Shown here: one piece after another, positions 1 through 5,587 of the stretch
Layout: each line of letters starts with the position of its first letter
How positions within the stretch are numbered: the stretch's first letter is position 1
Source: Planctomycetaceae bacterium
GTDB taxonomy: Bacteria > Planctomycetota > UBA1135 > GCA-002686595
Assembly (NCBI GenBank): GCA_013360535.1
Contig: JABWBL010000142.1
Span: 1-7,881 of the forward strand
DNA length: 7,881 bases
Reading direction: 5' to 3'
Position numbers and translations under genes: made by a program
Notes under the pieces: generated by a model
The model's database searches: none
What the model was told of the DNA's origin: nothing
Seen by the model: only the letters and a program-made list of their open reading frames with translations

Positions 1-844
1 CTCGCACGGCGGCGAGGCTCGCCTCGTAGAAGCCGCGCGCGCCCTGCGCGGCGACGGCGGCGCTGCCGAGCGTGAACACGAGCGGAGCTTCGCCAGCGTC
101 GAGGAAGCGCTGCAGTTCTTCCGGCAGGCCGCCGTGGCTCGCGTCGAAGGAGAGCGCGCCCGTGACGACGGTGTTCACCGGCCAGTCGCGCTGCGGAGTG
201 CCGAGCACGCGCGAGAACAGCGCGAGCGTGCCGTGGTCGGAGAACTGGCCTTCTTGGATCGGATCGCCGCGGTCGGGGAGGCCGAGCTCGCGGCGCAGCT
301 CGCGCACGGGCCGCGCCCACGAGCCGGTCGACTTCTTCGCGAGGCTGAGCAACGTCCGGTACACGCCCGGCCAGCGGCGTTTCAGGCTCGACACGAGCGG
401 ATGCACCGCGACGAGCGGAGGATCGAGGCGCGAGAAGAAGCCGATCGGGGCGAGCACCGACGAGACCCACGGAATCCCGCGCTTTTCCGCCGCAAGCGGC
501 GCCGCGAAAGTCAGCGGATGCGACACGACGAGGTCCGCTCCCTCGCAGGCCGCCTTGAGGTCAGCGAGCGAGTCGAGCACGTGCGGCACGAGCAGCTCGC
601 CGATCAGGAAACGCGCCCCGCGCAGCGGGTCCATCACCTTGCGCACGATCTCGCGCCGCGACGGGTCGACGTCGGGCCGCACGGGCCGATGCTCCAGTCC
701 GGCGGCGCGAATTGCGCTCTCGTAGGCAGCCGGCAGCGCGAGCACGGGCCGATGGCCACGCTCCGCGAGCGCGCGCCCCAGCGCGATGTACGGATGCAGG
801 TCGCCGAGCGAACCGAACGAGGTGAGGACGATCCTCAGGCCCAT
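1..844 (-). CDS. GT1/GT28-like glycosyltransferase, C-terminus cut by window edge
   Basis: 281 codons are visible from the ATG at 844-842; the gene runs off the left edge. The N-terminus reads MGLRIVLTSFGSLGDLHPYI followed by ALGRALAERGH (residues 21-31). This is the glycine-rich first loop of GT-B fold glycosyltransferases of the UGT/MGT (GT1, GT28-like) group, which move a sugar from a nucleotide sugar to a lipid, sterol or small-molecule acceptor. LVVSHPLTFAAPLAAE (105-120) and IPWVSSVLAPIGFF (124-137) fit the acceptor-side domain. PLVFTLGSAA (254-263) is the usual start of the donor-binding second domain. Family members are about 400-430 residues, so roughly 140 should lie outside the window, including the nucleotide-sugar motif. 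The start lies 16 bp after the AraC-family gene stop; GAGGA at 862-858 is a possible but distant ribosome site. The two genes are probably cotranscribed. Acceptor and donor cannot be told from this half. Confidence 0.87.
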   Translation of the reverse strand, partial: MGLRIVLTSFGSLGDLHPYIALGRALAERGHRPVLALPAAYESAIRAAGLEHRPVRPDVDPSRREIVRKVMDPLRGARFLIGELLVPHVLDSLADLKAACEGADLVVSHPLTFAAPLAAEKRGIPWVSSVLAPIGFFSRLDPPLVAVHPLVSSLKRRWPGVYRTLLSLAKKSTGSWARPVRELRRELGLPDRGDPIQEGQFSDHGTLALFSRVLGTPQRDWPVNTVVTGALSFDASHGGLPEELQRFLDAGEAPLVFTLGSAAVAAQGARGFYEASLAAVR

Positions 845-860
845 CGGCGCGCGCGCGTCC

Positions 861-1790
861 TCAGGCCTGGATGCGCCAGGGATGGCGCTTTTCACTGCCG
901 TCGCGCTGGCGGAAGTCGCGCGGCGAGACGCCGACGGTGCGCTTGAAGACCTTCGAGAAGCTGAACGCGTCCTGGTAGCCGACTTCCGCGGCGATCGACT
1001 CGAGGTTGCGCTCGCTCTCGGAGAGCAGCCGCATCGCGCGCTGCATCCGCAGCGTGCGCAGGTAGTGCAGCGGAGTGTCGCCCATGGCGTCGCGGAAGCG
1101 CTCGGCCAGAGTGGTGCGCGACAGGCCGGCCTTGTCGGCGAGCTCCTCGAGCGTCCACGGGCGCGAGCAGTTCTCGTGCATCATCGAGACGACCTGTCCG
1201 ACCTGGCCGTCGCGGATCGCGTGGCTCCAGCCGGAACGGGCGAGTCCTTCGCGCTCGATCAGCTCGCGCATCGTGTACGTGAACACGAGGTCGAGCAGCC
1301 CGTGCAGCGCCATGTCCGCGCCGAGGTCACGGCGTTGCACTTCCGAACCGAGCAGGCCGAGCGCGAGCGCGAGCGGGGCGAGCCGCGGCAGCTCGTCGGT
1401 GCGCAGCACGAACCAGTCGGGCAGCTCCGAGAAGAACGGGTGCACCGGCGAGTGCCAGAACTGGTAGGCGCCGCTCGTCAGCGTCGCGGCGATCTCGCCT
1501 TCGACCGGCGACAGGTCCTCGGCCGAGATCGCCACCGCGCCATCGGGCTTCGCCGACGTCGACACGAGGTGCGTGCAGCCGCGCGCCATGAGCACGACGT
1601 CGCCGGTGTGCAGCTCGATCGGCGTCTCGAGCTTCGGCGCGTGCAGGAACACGGTGCCGCGCACGACGACGTGCAGGCCGATGCTCTTGTCGCACGCGAA
1701 GTTGAGCGCCTTGCCGACGGCGAGGTGGCGCTGGTCGAGGAGGCGGCGCCGGAGCATGGCGCCTTGGAGCAGGTCAGTCAGGATGTCCAT
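861..1790 (-). CDS. AraC-family transcriptional regulator with N-terminal cupin domain
   Basis: A 309-residue DNA-binding regulator. The N-terminal part (about 1-190) looks like the cupin_6 / AraC_binding domain of RclR-like regulators: it begins MDILTDLL, has a beta-rich stretch with HTGDVVLMARGCTHLV (61-76), then HPFFSELPDWFVL (117-129). The C-terminal part holds both helix-turn-helix units of the AraC/XylS domain: TLEELADKAGLSRTTLAERF (213-232), and LESIAAEVGYQDAFSFSKVF (263-282) followed by KRTVGVSPRDFR (283-294), the family signature. Length is normal for the family. Cysteines lie at 33, 72 and 208; RclR-type relatives sense oxidants through cysteines, but I cannot assign that role here. 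The ATG at 1790 has no Shine-Dalgarno sequence before it; it is chosen because MDxLTDLL is the usual beginning of this family. It is divergent from the NmrA-like gene at 1909 and just upstream of the glycosyltransferase gene, so both are candidate targets. Confidence 0.94.
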   Translation of the reverse strand: MDILTDLLQGAMLRRRLLDQRHLAVGKALNFACDKSIGLHVVVRGTVFLHAPKLETPIELHTGDVVLMARGCTHLVSTSAKPDGAVAISAEDLSPVEGEIAATLTSGAYQFWHSPVHPFFSELPDWFVLRTDELPRLAPLALALGLLGSEVQRRDLGADMALHGLLDLVFTYTMRELIEREGLARSGWSHAIRDGQVGQVVSMMHENCSRPWTLEELADKAGLSRTTLAERFRDAMGDTPLHYLRTLRMQRAMRLLSESERNLESIAAEVGYQDAFSFSKVFKRTVGVSPRDFRQRDGSEKRHPWRIQA

Positions 1791-1908
1791 GGCGAGAGGA
1801 TAAGCGAGCGGAGGCTGAACTAGTGAACATGAGGTCCGGACGTTTGTCCATTCAAGGGAGCATTTTTACGTCCGAGGATCCGGCCCACCTAGCCACTTCG
1901 GAGCTTCC
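1791..1908. promoter_or_regulatory. Divergent promoter/operator region between AraC-family and NmrA-like genes
   Basis: This 118-bp gap must hold the promoters of both divergent genes. Two inverted repeats overlap near its middle: GTCCGGAC (1834-1841, perfect palindrome) and GGAC-GTTT-GTCC (1838-1849). A direct repeat TGAAC occurs at 1816-1820 and 1824-1828. These are plausible binding half-sites for the AraC-family regulator, which could control its own gene and the oxidoreductase. No strong -35/-10 pair is visible; TTGTCC at 1844-1849 on the plus strand and TTGAAT at 1855-1850 on the minus strand are only weak candidates. GGAG at 1900-1903 is the ribosome site of the downstream plus-strand gene. 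The function is inferred from position; the repeats are seen directly. Confidence 0.5.
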
Positions 1909-2742
1909 ATGACGGACACCCTCATCCTCGGCGCGACCGGGACCACCGGCAGCGAACTCGTTCGGCGGCTCGCAGCAAAGGGCGTGCGCGCCTTGCGTGC
2001 GACCCACCGCAGGCCCGTGCACGCCGACGACGTGCAGCTCGACCTCGCCAGCGGCAGCGGCGTGCGCGAGGCCTTCGCCACGGCGCGGCGCTCGTTCCTG
2101 ATGTGCCCGCCGGGCTTCACGAACCAGGACGTGCTGCTCGGGCGGGCGATCGAAGCCGCTCGCGAGGCGCGGCATGAACGGGTCGTCCTGATGAGCGCGA
2201 TGGGGGCCGACGCCGACCCGAGCGCGCCCCTGCGCAAGGCCGAGCTCGCGCTCGAGCGCTCTGGCCTCCCGTTCGCGATCCTGCGTCCGAACTGGTTCAT
2301 GCAGAACTTCCACACGTTCTGGCTGCACTCGATCCGCACGCAGGGCCGCATCCAGCTCCCCGTCGGCACGGCCAAGGGCAGCTTCCTCGATGCGCGCGAC
2401 ACGGCGGCTTGTGCGGCGGAGCTGCTCGCCGGCGCGGCCCCGCTCGGCTCGGCCTGGGACCTGACCGGTCCGGAGGCGCTCGACCACGACGCCGTCGCCG
2501 CGCTCCTCACACGCGCCTGCGGTCGCCCGATCCAGTACGAGGACATCTCGCCGGAGGCCGCCCGCGCCGGCCTGCTCGCCGCGGGACTTCCGCCCGACTA
2601 CGCCGAGTTCCTGCTGCTGATCCTGAGCTTCTTCAAGGCGGGCTACTCCGCACGCGTCACCGACAGCGTGCTCCGCCTTTCCGGCCGCGCGCCGACGACC
2701 TTCGAGCAGTACGCGCTCGACCACCGCCAGTTCTGGGCCTGA
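1909..2742 (+). CDS. NmrA-like NAD(P)-binding oxidoreductase (atypical SDR)
   Basis: A 277-residue cytoplasmic protein of the atypical short-chain dehydrogenase group related to NmrA and to NAD(P)H quinone reductase QOR2. The Rossmann glycine motif LILGATGTTGSELVRRL (5-21, G8-x-x-G11-x-x-G14) lies at the very N-terminus. LDLASGSGVREAF (45-57), RVVLMSAMGAD (91-101), FAILRPNWFMQN (122-133), GSFLDARDTAA (157-167) and WDLTGPEAL (183-191) follow in the order typical of the family. No Tyr-x-x-x-Lys catalytic pair is evident, as is common in NmrA-like proteins, so it may be a redox sensor or a flavin-free reductase; the substrate is unknown. The ATG at 1909 is preceded by GGAG with 5 bases of spacing. 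Divergent placement from an AraC-family gene suggests that regulator controls it. The stop lies 2 bp before the first transposase-derived repeat. Confidence 0.93.
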   Translation: MTDTLILGATGTTGSELVRRLAAKGVRALRATHRRPVHADDVQLDLASGSGVREAFATARRSFLMCPPGFTNQDVLLGRAIEAAREARHERVVLMSAMGADADPSAPLRKAELALERSGLPFAILRPNWFMQNFHTFWLHSIRTQGRIQLPVGTAKGSFLDARDTAACAAELLAGAAPLGSAWDLTGPEALDHDAVAALLTRACGRPIQYEDISPEAARAGLLAAGLPPDYAEFLLLILSFFKAGYSARVTDSVLRLSGRAPTTFEQYALDHRQFWA

Positions 2743-2744
2743 CG

Positions 2745-2864
2745 GGTCAACAGACGCGACACAGAGGCGCAAGGAAGTTGGTCCACCAAGCAGAAGCTGT
2801 CCCAGTTCGTCGGTCTGGAGGTTCAGGAGAACACGATCGTCATGGCCGTTGCGCGCTGCGCAAG
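2745..2864 (+). repeat. 120-bp direct repeat, copy 1
   Basis: It aligns without gaps to 5218-5337, with 107 of 120 bases identical by hand count. It starts GGTCAACAGA, 2 bp after the NmrA-like gene stop, and ends CTGCGCAAG. Similarity stops abruptly on both sides. Near its right end lies an inverted repeat TTGCGC-GCT-GCGCAA (2849-2863). The repeat covers the 5' end of an IS110-type transposase gene plus about 37 bases before the recognisable coding part. Confidence 0.93.
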
Positions 2865-2987
2865 GCGCGGCAGCAGCTCTCGTCCTTCCTCTTGCGCCAC
2901 GGTCACCGCTTCGAGGGCAAGAGCACCTGGACGCAGGAGCACGTGCTCTGGATCCGCGGCCAGCGCATGGACAGCGAAGCGCAGCAG
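2745..2987 (+). pseudogene. IS110-family transposase remnant, copy 1 (N-terminus joined to middle fragment)
   Basis: From 2782 the plus strand encodes STKQKLSQFVGLEVQENTIV and then MAVA, a degraded match to the IS110-family transposase start (FVGLDVHKDTIxVAVA). The reading then shifts frame at about 2856 into LRKARQQLSSFLLRHGHRFE followed by GKSTWTQEHVLWI, the middle of the same protein (family style ARQQLKAFLLRHGRRY...SSWTKAHRRWL), ending near EAQQ at 2987. The roughly 100+ residues that normally lie between these parts, including most of the DEDD catalytic domain, are missing, as is everything after. The aspartate of GLD is E. No ATG stands at the expected start. This is a dead fragment. 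The family match rests on remembered IS110 motifs; the shared repeat with 5218-5337 is seen directly. Confidence 0.8.
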
Positions 2988-3057
2988 CGCGGCGGCGACG
3001 AAGGCGCGGAACCGGATGGGCGTGGGGAACTCTGGGTCGGGAGCGCGCAGGACGGAT

Positions 3058-3101
3058 GATCGAGCGCGTCGCAGGGCGTTGCCTGGAGATGACGCTCGAT
3101 C
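3058..3101 (-). terminator. Long-loop stem downstream of the first exported-protein gene
   Basis: A perfect 9-bp inverted repeat GATCGAGCG / CGCTCGATC (3058-3066 and 3093-3101) encloses 26 bases, inside which CAGG/CCTG (3072-3075, 3082-3085) can pair again. It lies about 27 bp past the stop of the minus-strand gene ending at 3128. There is no T-run after it, so an intrinsic terminator is only a possibility; it may instead be a transposon-derived inverted repeat. Confidence 0.3.
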
Positions 3102-3103
3102 TT

Positions 3104-3126
3104 CCCGGATTCCGCAGCCCTCCGGG
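3104..3126 (-). terminator. Short hairpin directly after the first exported-protein gene stop
   Basis: CCCGGA (3104-3109) and TCCGGG (3121-3126) form a 6-bp GC-rich stem with an 11-base loop, starting 1 bp after the stop codon on the minus strand. No T-run follows. Position favours transcript end protection or termination; the evidence is weak. Confidence 0.3.
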
Positions 3127-3127
3127 G

Positions 3128-5062
3128 TCAGGGACAAAGCGTGAAGACCACGCCGTCCGTGAGGTTCGAGTTGAGGATGGCGCCGGGGTCGCGGTACCAG
3201 ACCTGCGAGTAGATCGTCTGGCCGGCCTGCAAGGGCTGGCCGAGCGCCGTGGGGTGAGCGGACATCCACGCGAGCCAGTCGAGCGAGTAGCTGCCGTTGC
3301 ACAGACCCGCTGCGCCGCCGGTGGGGAGGTTGAGCGTGCGTTGGCGCGGCGCCGCGACGCAGAGGAAGCTCAGGTTGCCGAACGCGTAGACCGCCGCGGT
3401 CGGGGCGAGGCCGTAGACCGCGATCGCCTGCTTGCCGCCGGGAAGCAGCGAGGCCTGCACGAAGAAGCCGGAGGCGTTCGAGGCGCTGGGGACCCCCGTG
3501 GCGGAGACCGTGGGTACGCAGCCGGCGACGCTGGTGGCCGCAGTGCAGTAGGAGCTCCACACGAGCTCGTCGATGTCGCCATCGCAGTCGTCGTCGACGA
3601 CATTGCAGATCTCGATCGCGCCTGGGTGCACGGCCGGATTCGTGTCGTCGCAGTCGCCGGGGATGGACACGTAGCCTGCGCCCGGCTGGAACGTCGCGAA
3701 GAGGAAGTTCGCCGCGTCGCCGTACAGGTCGCCGTCTAGATCTCGATACCACATCGAGAGCGAGTCGCGCAGGTAGACGTCGACGACTCCGTCGACCGGC
3801 TCGCCCGCGAGCAGGTTGGTCGAATTCGACTGGATCGCCGTGAACCTGCCGTCGTCGCTCACGTTGCCGATCGCCGAGATGCCGCCCTGGTTGGGCTCTC
3901 CGGGAAGATTCAGGGGCACGCTGGCCCGCAGCGCCACTTGCGTCGTGAGGTCGACGACAAACGCATCGGCGGTCAGGCCGACGTGTCCTGTCGTCAGGCT
4001 CGACGAGGTCGAGATGAGGGACGCGAACAGGCCGTTGTCGGACAGGCGCACGCCCAGAGCGACTCCGTTGGTGGAGGCGCCGTTGGGGAGCACGTCGATG
4101 CGAGTCGTGATACCTGTCGTGCGATCGTGCACGTACGCGTGCTGCAGTCCCGGACTGGTGTTGGCGAGGTTCGAGGCGGTGGACAGGAACGCGATGCGGC
4201 TGCCATCCGAAGTGATCGAAGGCTGGATCGCGGCGGCATCGGCGGCGACACCGGCGCTGTTGACGCTGACGTGCTCAAACGTGCCGGTCGCAAGGTCCCG
4301 CACGAGGATCTTGGAGTAGGTCGCGGTAGCGCCGGGGGCGAGATTGGTGGCGAGTGTCTCGAAGGCCACGAAGCGTCCGTCGCCGGAGACCGCCGGTGCT
4401 TTCGAGGTCCCATCGCCGAAGGAGCCTCCCGGGATGCGGCTCACCGCGCGCGTCGTGTTCGCCACGAGGTCCCGCACGAATACGTCCGTCGTGCCATTGC
4501 TGTCCGCGAGCACGAAGCTCGTGGCCTCGCTCGCGAACGCGACCACGCTGCCGTCTCCGGAAATCGAGGGCGTCGAGCTGTCTGCGTTGCCCAAGGCGGG
4601 CGTGGCGTGGTTGGTGAGGCTCACGACCGAGGTGACACCCGACTGGAGGTCGGTGAGGTAGATCTGCCAGTAGCCACGCCAGGGCCCGGGCACCAGGTTG
4701 GTGGCGCGACTCTCGTAGGCGACGAAGCGTCCGTCATCAGTGACGGCGGGGGCCGCGGAGTAGCTGGACCCTGGCCCTGAAGTCGGCGACCAGCTCACGA
4801 GCCTCGTCGTCCCGGCGAGGGTGTCGTACAGGTAGACCTGAGTGTAGAACGTGAGGAGGTTGGGAATGAGCTGCCAAGCTCCACTCGAGAACACCGTGTA
4901 CCGGCCGTCCGGAGTCACGCTGTCGGGAGATACGCCCACGGCGGAGTCGTAGCTGCTGTGCACGCCGTTCGCGTTCACGGTGAGCTTGGTGAGCGACTGC
5001 GCGAGCGCCGCCGGTGCGAGGAGCAGCGCGCTGGCGGCGAACGTGGAGCAAGCGATGTGCAT
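3128..5062 (-). CDS. Exported seven-repeat beta-propeller protein with MopE-type metal-binding motif and Cys-Pro C-terminal module (paralog 1)
   Basis: 644 residues from the ATG at 5062. This start is chosen over in-frame upstream ATGs (to 5536) because a signal peptide begins there: a short polar start, hydrophobic core ASALLLAPAALA, predicted cleavage after A21 before QSLTKL. Residues 40-430 hold seven repeats of the type SxDGRxVAFxSxATNLVPG, beginning near 48, 104, 164, 223, 281, 338 and 399. This TolB/PD40-like pattern fits a seven-bladed propeller. Residues 438-499 carry a MopE-like motif: DLDGDLYGD (441-449), GDCDDTNPAVHPGAIEIC (469-486), then DDDCDGDIDE (490-499), with Cys 471, 486 and 493. 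Relatives bind calcium or copper; the ligand here is unknown. The C-terminal module (about 500-644) has Cys 506, 515, 568, 588 and 643 and ends FTLCP. No catalytic residues are recognised; a surface or extracellular binding role is inferred. No Shine-Dalgarno sequence is visible. Its paralog lies 525 bp upstream. Confidence 0.88.
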   Translation of the reverse strand: MHIACSTFAASALLLAPAALAQSLTKLTVNANGVHSSYDSAVGVSPDSVTPDGRYTVFSSGAWQLIPNLLTFYTQVYLYDTLAGTTRLVSWSPTSGPGSSYSAAPAVTDDGRFVAYESRATNLVPGPWRGYWQIYLTDLQSGVTSVVSLTNHATPALGNADSSTPSISGDGSVVAFASEATSFVLADSNGTTDVFVRDLVANTTRAVSRIPGGSFGDGTSKAPAVSGDGRFVAFETLATNLAPGATATYSKILVRDLATGTFEHVSVNSAGVAADAAAIQPSITSDGSRIAFLSTASNLANTSPGLQHAYVHDRTTGITTRIDVLPNGASTNGVALGVRLSDNGLFASLISTSSSLTTGHVGLTADAFVVDLTTQVALRASVPLNLPGEPNQGGISAIGNVSDDGRFTAIQSNSTNLLAGEPVDGVVDVYLRDSLSMWYRDLDGDLYGDAANFLFATFQPGAGYVSIPGDCDDTNPAVHPGAIEICNVVDDDCDGDIDELVWSSYCTAATSVAGCVPTVSATGVPSASNASGFFVQASLLPGGKQAIAVYGLAPTAAVYAFGNLSFLCVAAPRQRTLNLPTGGAAGLCNGSYSLDWLAWMSAHPTALGQPLQAGQTIYSQVWYRDPGAILNSNLTDGVVFTLCP

Positions 5063-5217
5063 GGGGAGCTCGAGGCGGGGGAGCCGGACGCAGCGGAAGT
5101 GTGCGCCGACGGGGACGCCTCCACGAGTATGGCCGCCCGGCGAGGAATCCGCAGCCACTGGATTCAAACAGGGGGGGTAACCGAGCTTCCTGAACACGCG
5201 GATTGCGCTGCGTCCGT
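5063..5217. other. Leader/upstream region of the first exported-protein gene
   Basis: It lies between the start codon at 5062 and the second transposase-derived repeat. It should contain the promoter of the minus-strand gene, but no convincing -35/-10 pair and no Shine-Dalgarno sequence are visible. A run of seven G occurs at 5171-5177. The frame of the downstream gene stays open through this stretch, but the translated sequence has no family resemblance and would bury the signal peptide, so it is treated as non-coding. With 5218-5587 it makes a 525-bp stretch without an intact gene. Confidence 0.45.
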
Positions 5218-5337
5218 GGTCAACAGAAGCGGAACCGAGCCGCAAGGGAGTTGGACCACCAAGCAGAAGTTGTCCCAGTTCGTCGGCCTGGAGGTTCACA
5301 AGGACACGATCGTCATGGCCGCTGCGCGCTGCGCAAG
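5218..5337 (+). repeat. 120-bp direct repeat, copy 2
   Basis: Same length and orientation as 2745-2864, with no gaps and 13 mismatches. It begins GGTCAACAGA and ends CTGCGCAAG. The inverted repeat near its end is slightly shorter here: TGCGC-GCT-GCGCA (5323-5335). Its right end lies 250 bp from the stop of the second exported-protein gene; copy 1 lies 263 bp from the stop of the first. Confidence 0.93.
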
Positions 5338-5414
5338 TCGCCGTCGTCGCGGTGGCGCGTGAGCTCGTCGGCCTTGCCTGGGCCATCGACCGGACGCTGC
5401 CGCCCGCGAGCTGA
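5218..5414 (+). pseudogene. IS110-family transposase remnant, copy 2 (N-terminus joined to C-terminus)
   Basis: The plus strand encodes TTKQKLSQFVGLEVHKDTIV and then MAAA, the IS110-family transposase N-terminus. It is better preserved than copy 1 because VHKD is intact, but the GLD aspartate is again E. At about 5331 it shifts to frame AQVAVVAVARELVGLAWAID ending RTLPPAS with TGA at 5412-5414. This resembles the extreme C-terminus of the same family (VAVARELVGFxWAI). About 300 residues between are missing, so the gene is inactive. The N-terminal part and the first deletion joint are shared with copy 1, while the right-hand partner differs. The C-terminal match is from remembered family style. 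Confidence 0.78.
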
Positions 5415-5587
5415 AACGCCAGCCCGCTCGCAAGTTGAGTCAGCTCCTCCTGCGAACGCATGAACCGCGGTGCCCAACCCGCGAAGATCGGACAGCAACG
5501 CCGCAAAGCGAGCCGGTGCTCGTCGTCCCCGCTCAATTCAAGCCCGTCAGCGTGATCCGAAACGAGAGTGGACCAAGTCCACCCCGA
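5415..5587. other. Gene-free stretch after transposase remnant copy 2
   Basis: 173 bp from the transposase C-terminal stop to the stop of the minus-strand gene. No gene is recognised. It may include the former right end of the insertion element, but I find no inverted copy of the left end GGTCAACAGA and no target duplication. The only structure seen is the hairpin at 5568-5582. Confidence 0.45.
5568..5582 (-). terminator. Compact hairpin just after the second exported-protein gene
   Basis: GTGGAC-CAA-GTCCAC is a perfect 6-bp stem with a 3-base loop, 5 bp beyond the stop codon of the minus-strand gene ending at 5588. On the minus strand it is followed by CCACTCTCGTTTCGG-like sequence with only three T in a row, so intrinsic termination would be weak. 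The position is suggestive. Confidence 0.4.

Larger units (their letters stand above)
2988..3127. other. Gene-free tail between the transposase remnant and the 3' end of the first exported-protein gene
   Basis: Together with the remnant at 2745-2987 this makes a 385-bp stretch without an intact gene. Apart from two stem-loops (3058-3101 and 3104-3126) I see no coding or structural signal here. Open frames across it on either strand have no recognisable family and are shadows. It could be further decayed transposon sequence. Confidence 0.5.

Noticed and set aside
134..1823. Long plus-strand open frames opposite the glycosyltransferase and AraC-family genes
   Set aside because: Arg/Glu/Ala-rich translations without family motifs, antisense to genes with clear domain matches.
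2745..2781. IS110 bridge RNA upstream of the transposase remnant
   Set aside because: Only about 37 bp of repeat precede the coding remnant, too short for a known bridge RNA, and no guide-loop structure is seen.
2745..5337. Composite transposon carrying the first exported-protein gene between two repeats
   Set aside because: Both repeats are dead fragments with different right sides, no terminal inverted repeats or target duplications were found, and IS110 elements do not typically move as composites.
5063..5536. Upstream extension of the first exported-protein gene to an ATG at 5536, giving 802 residues
   Set aside because: It would run antisense through the transposase remnant and place the clear signal peptide 158 residues inside the protein; the frame is open only because GC-rich DNA has few stops.
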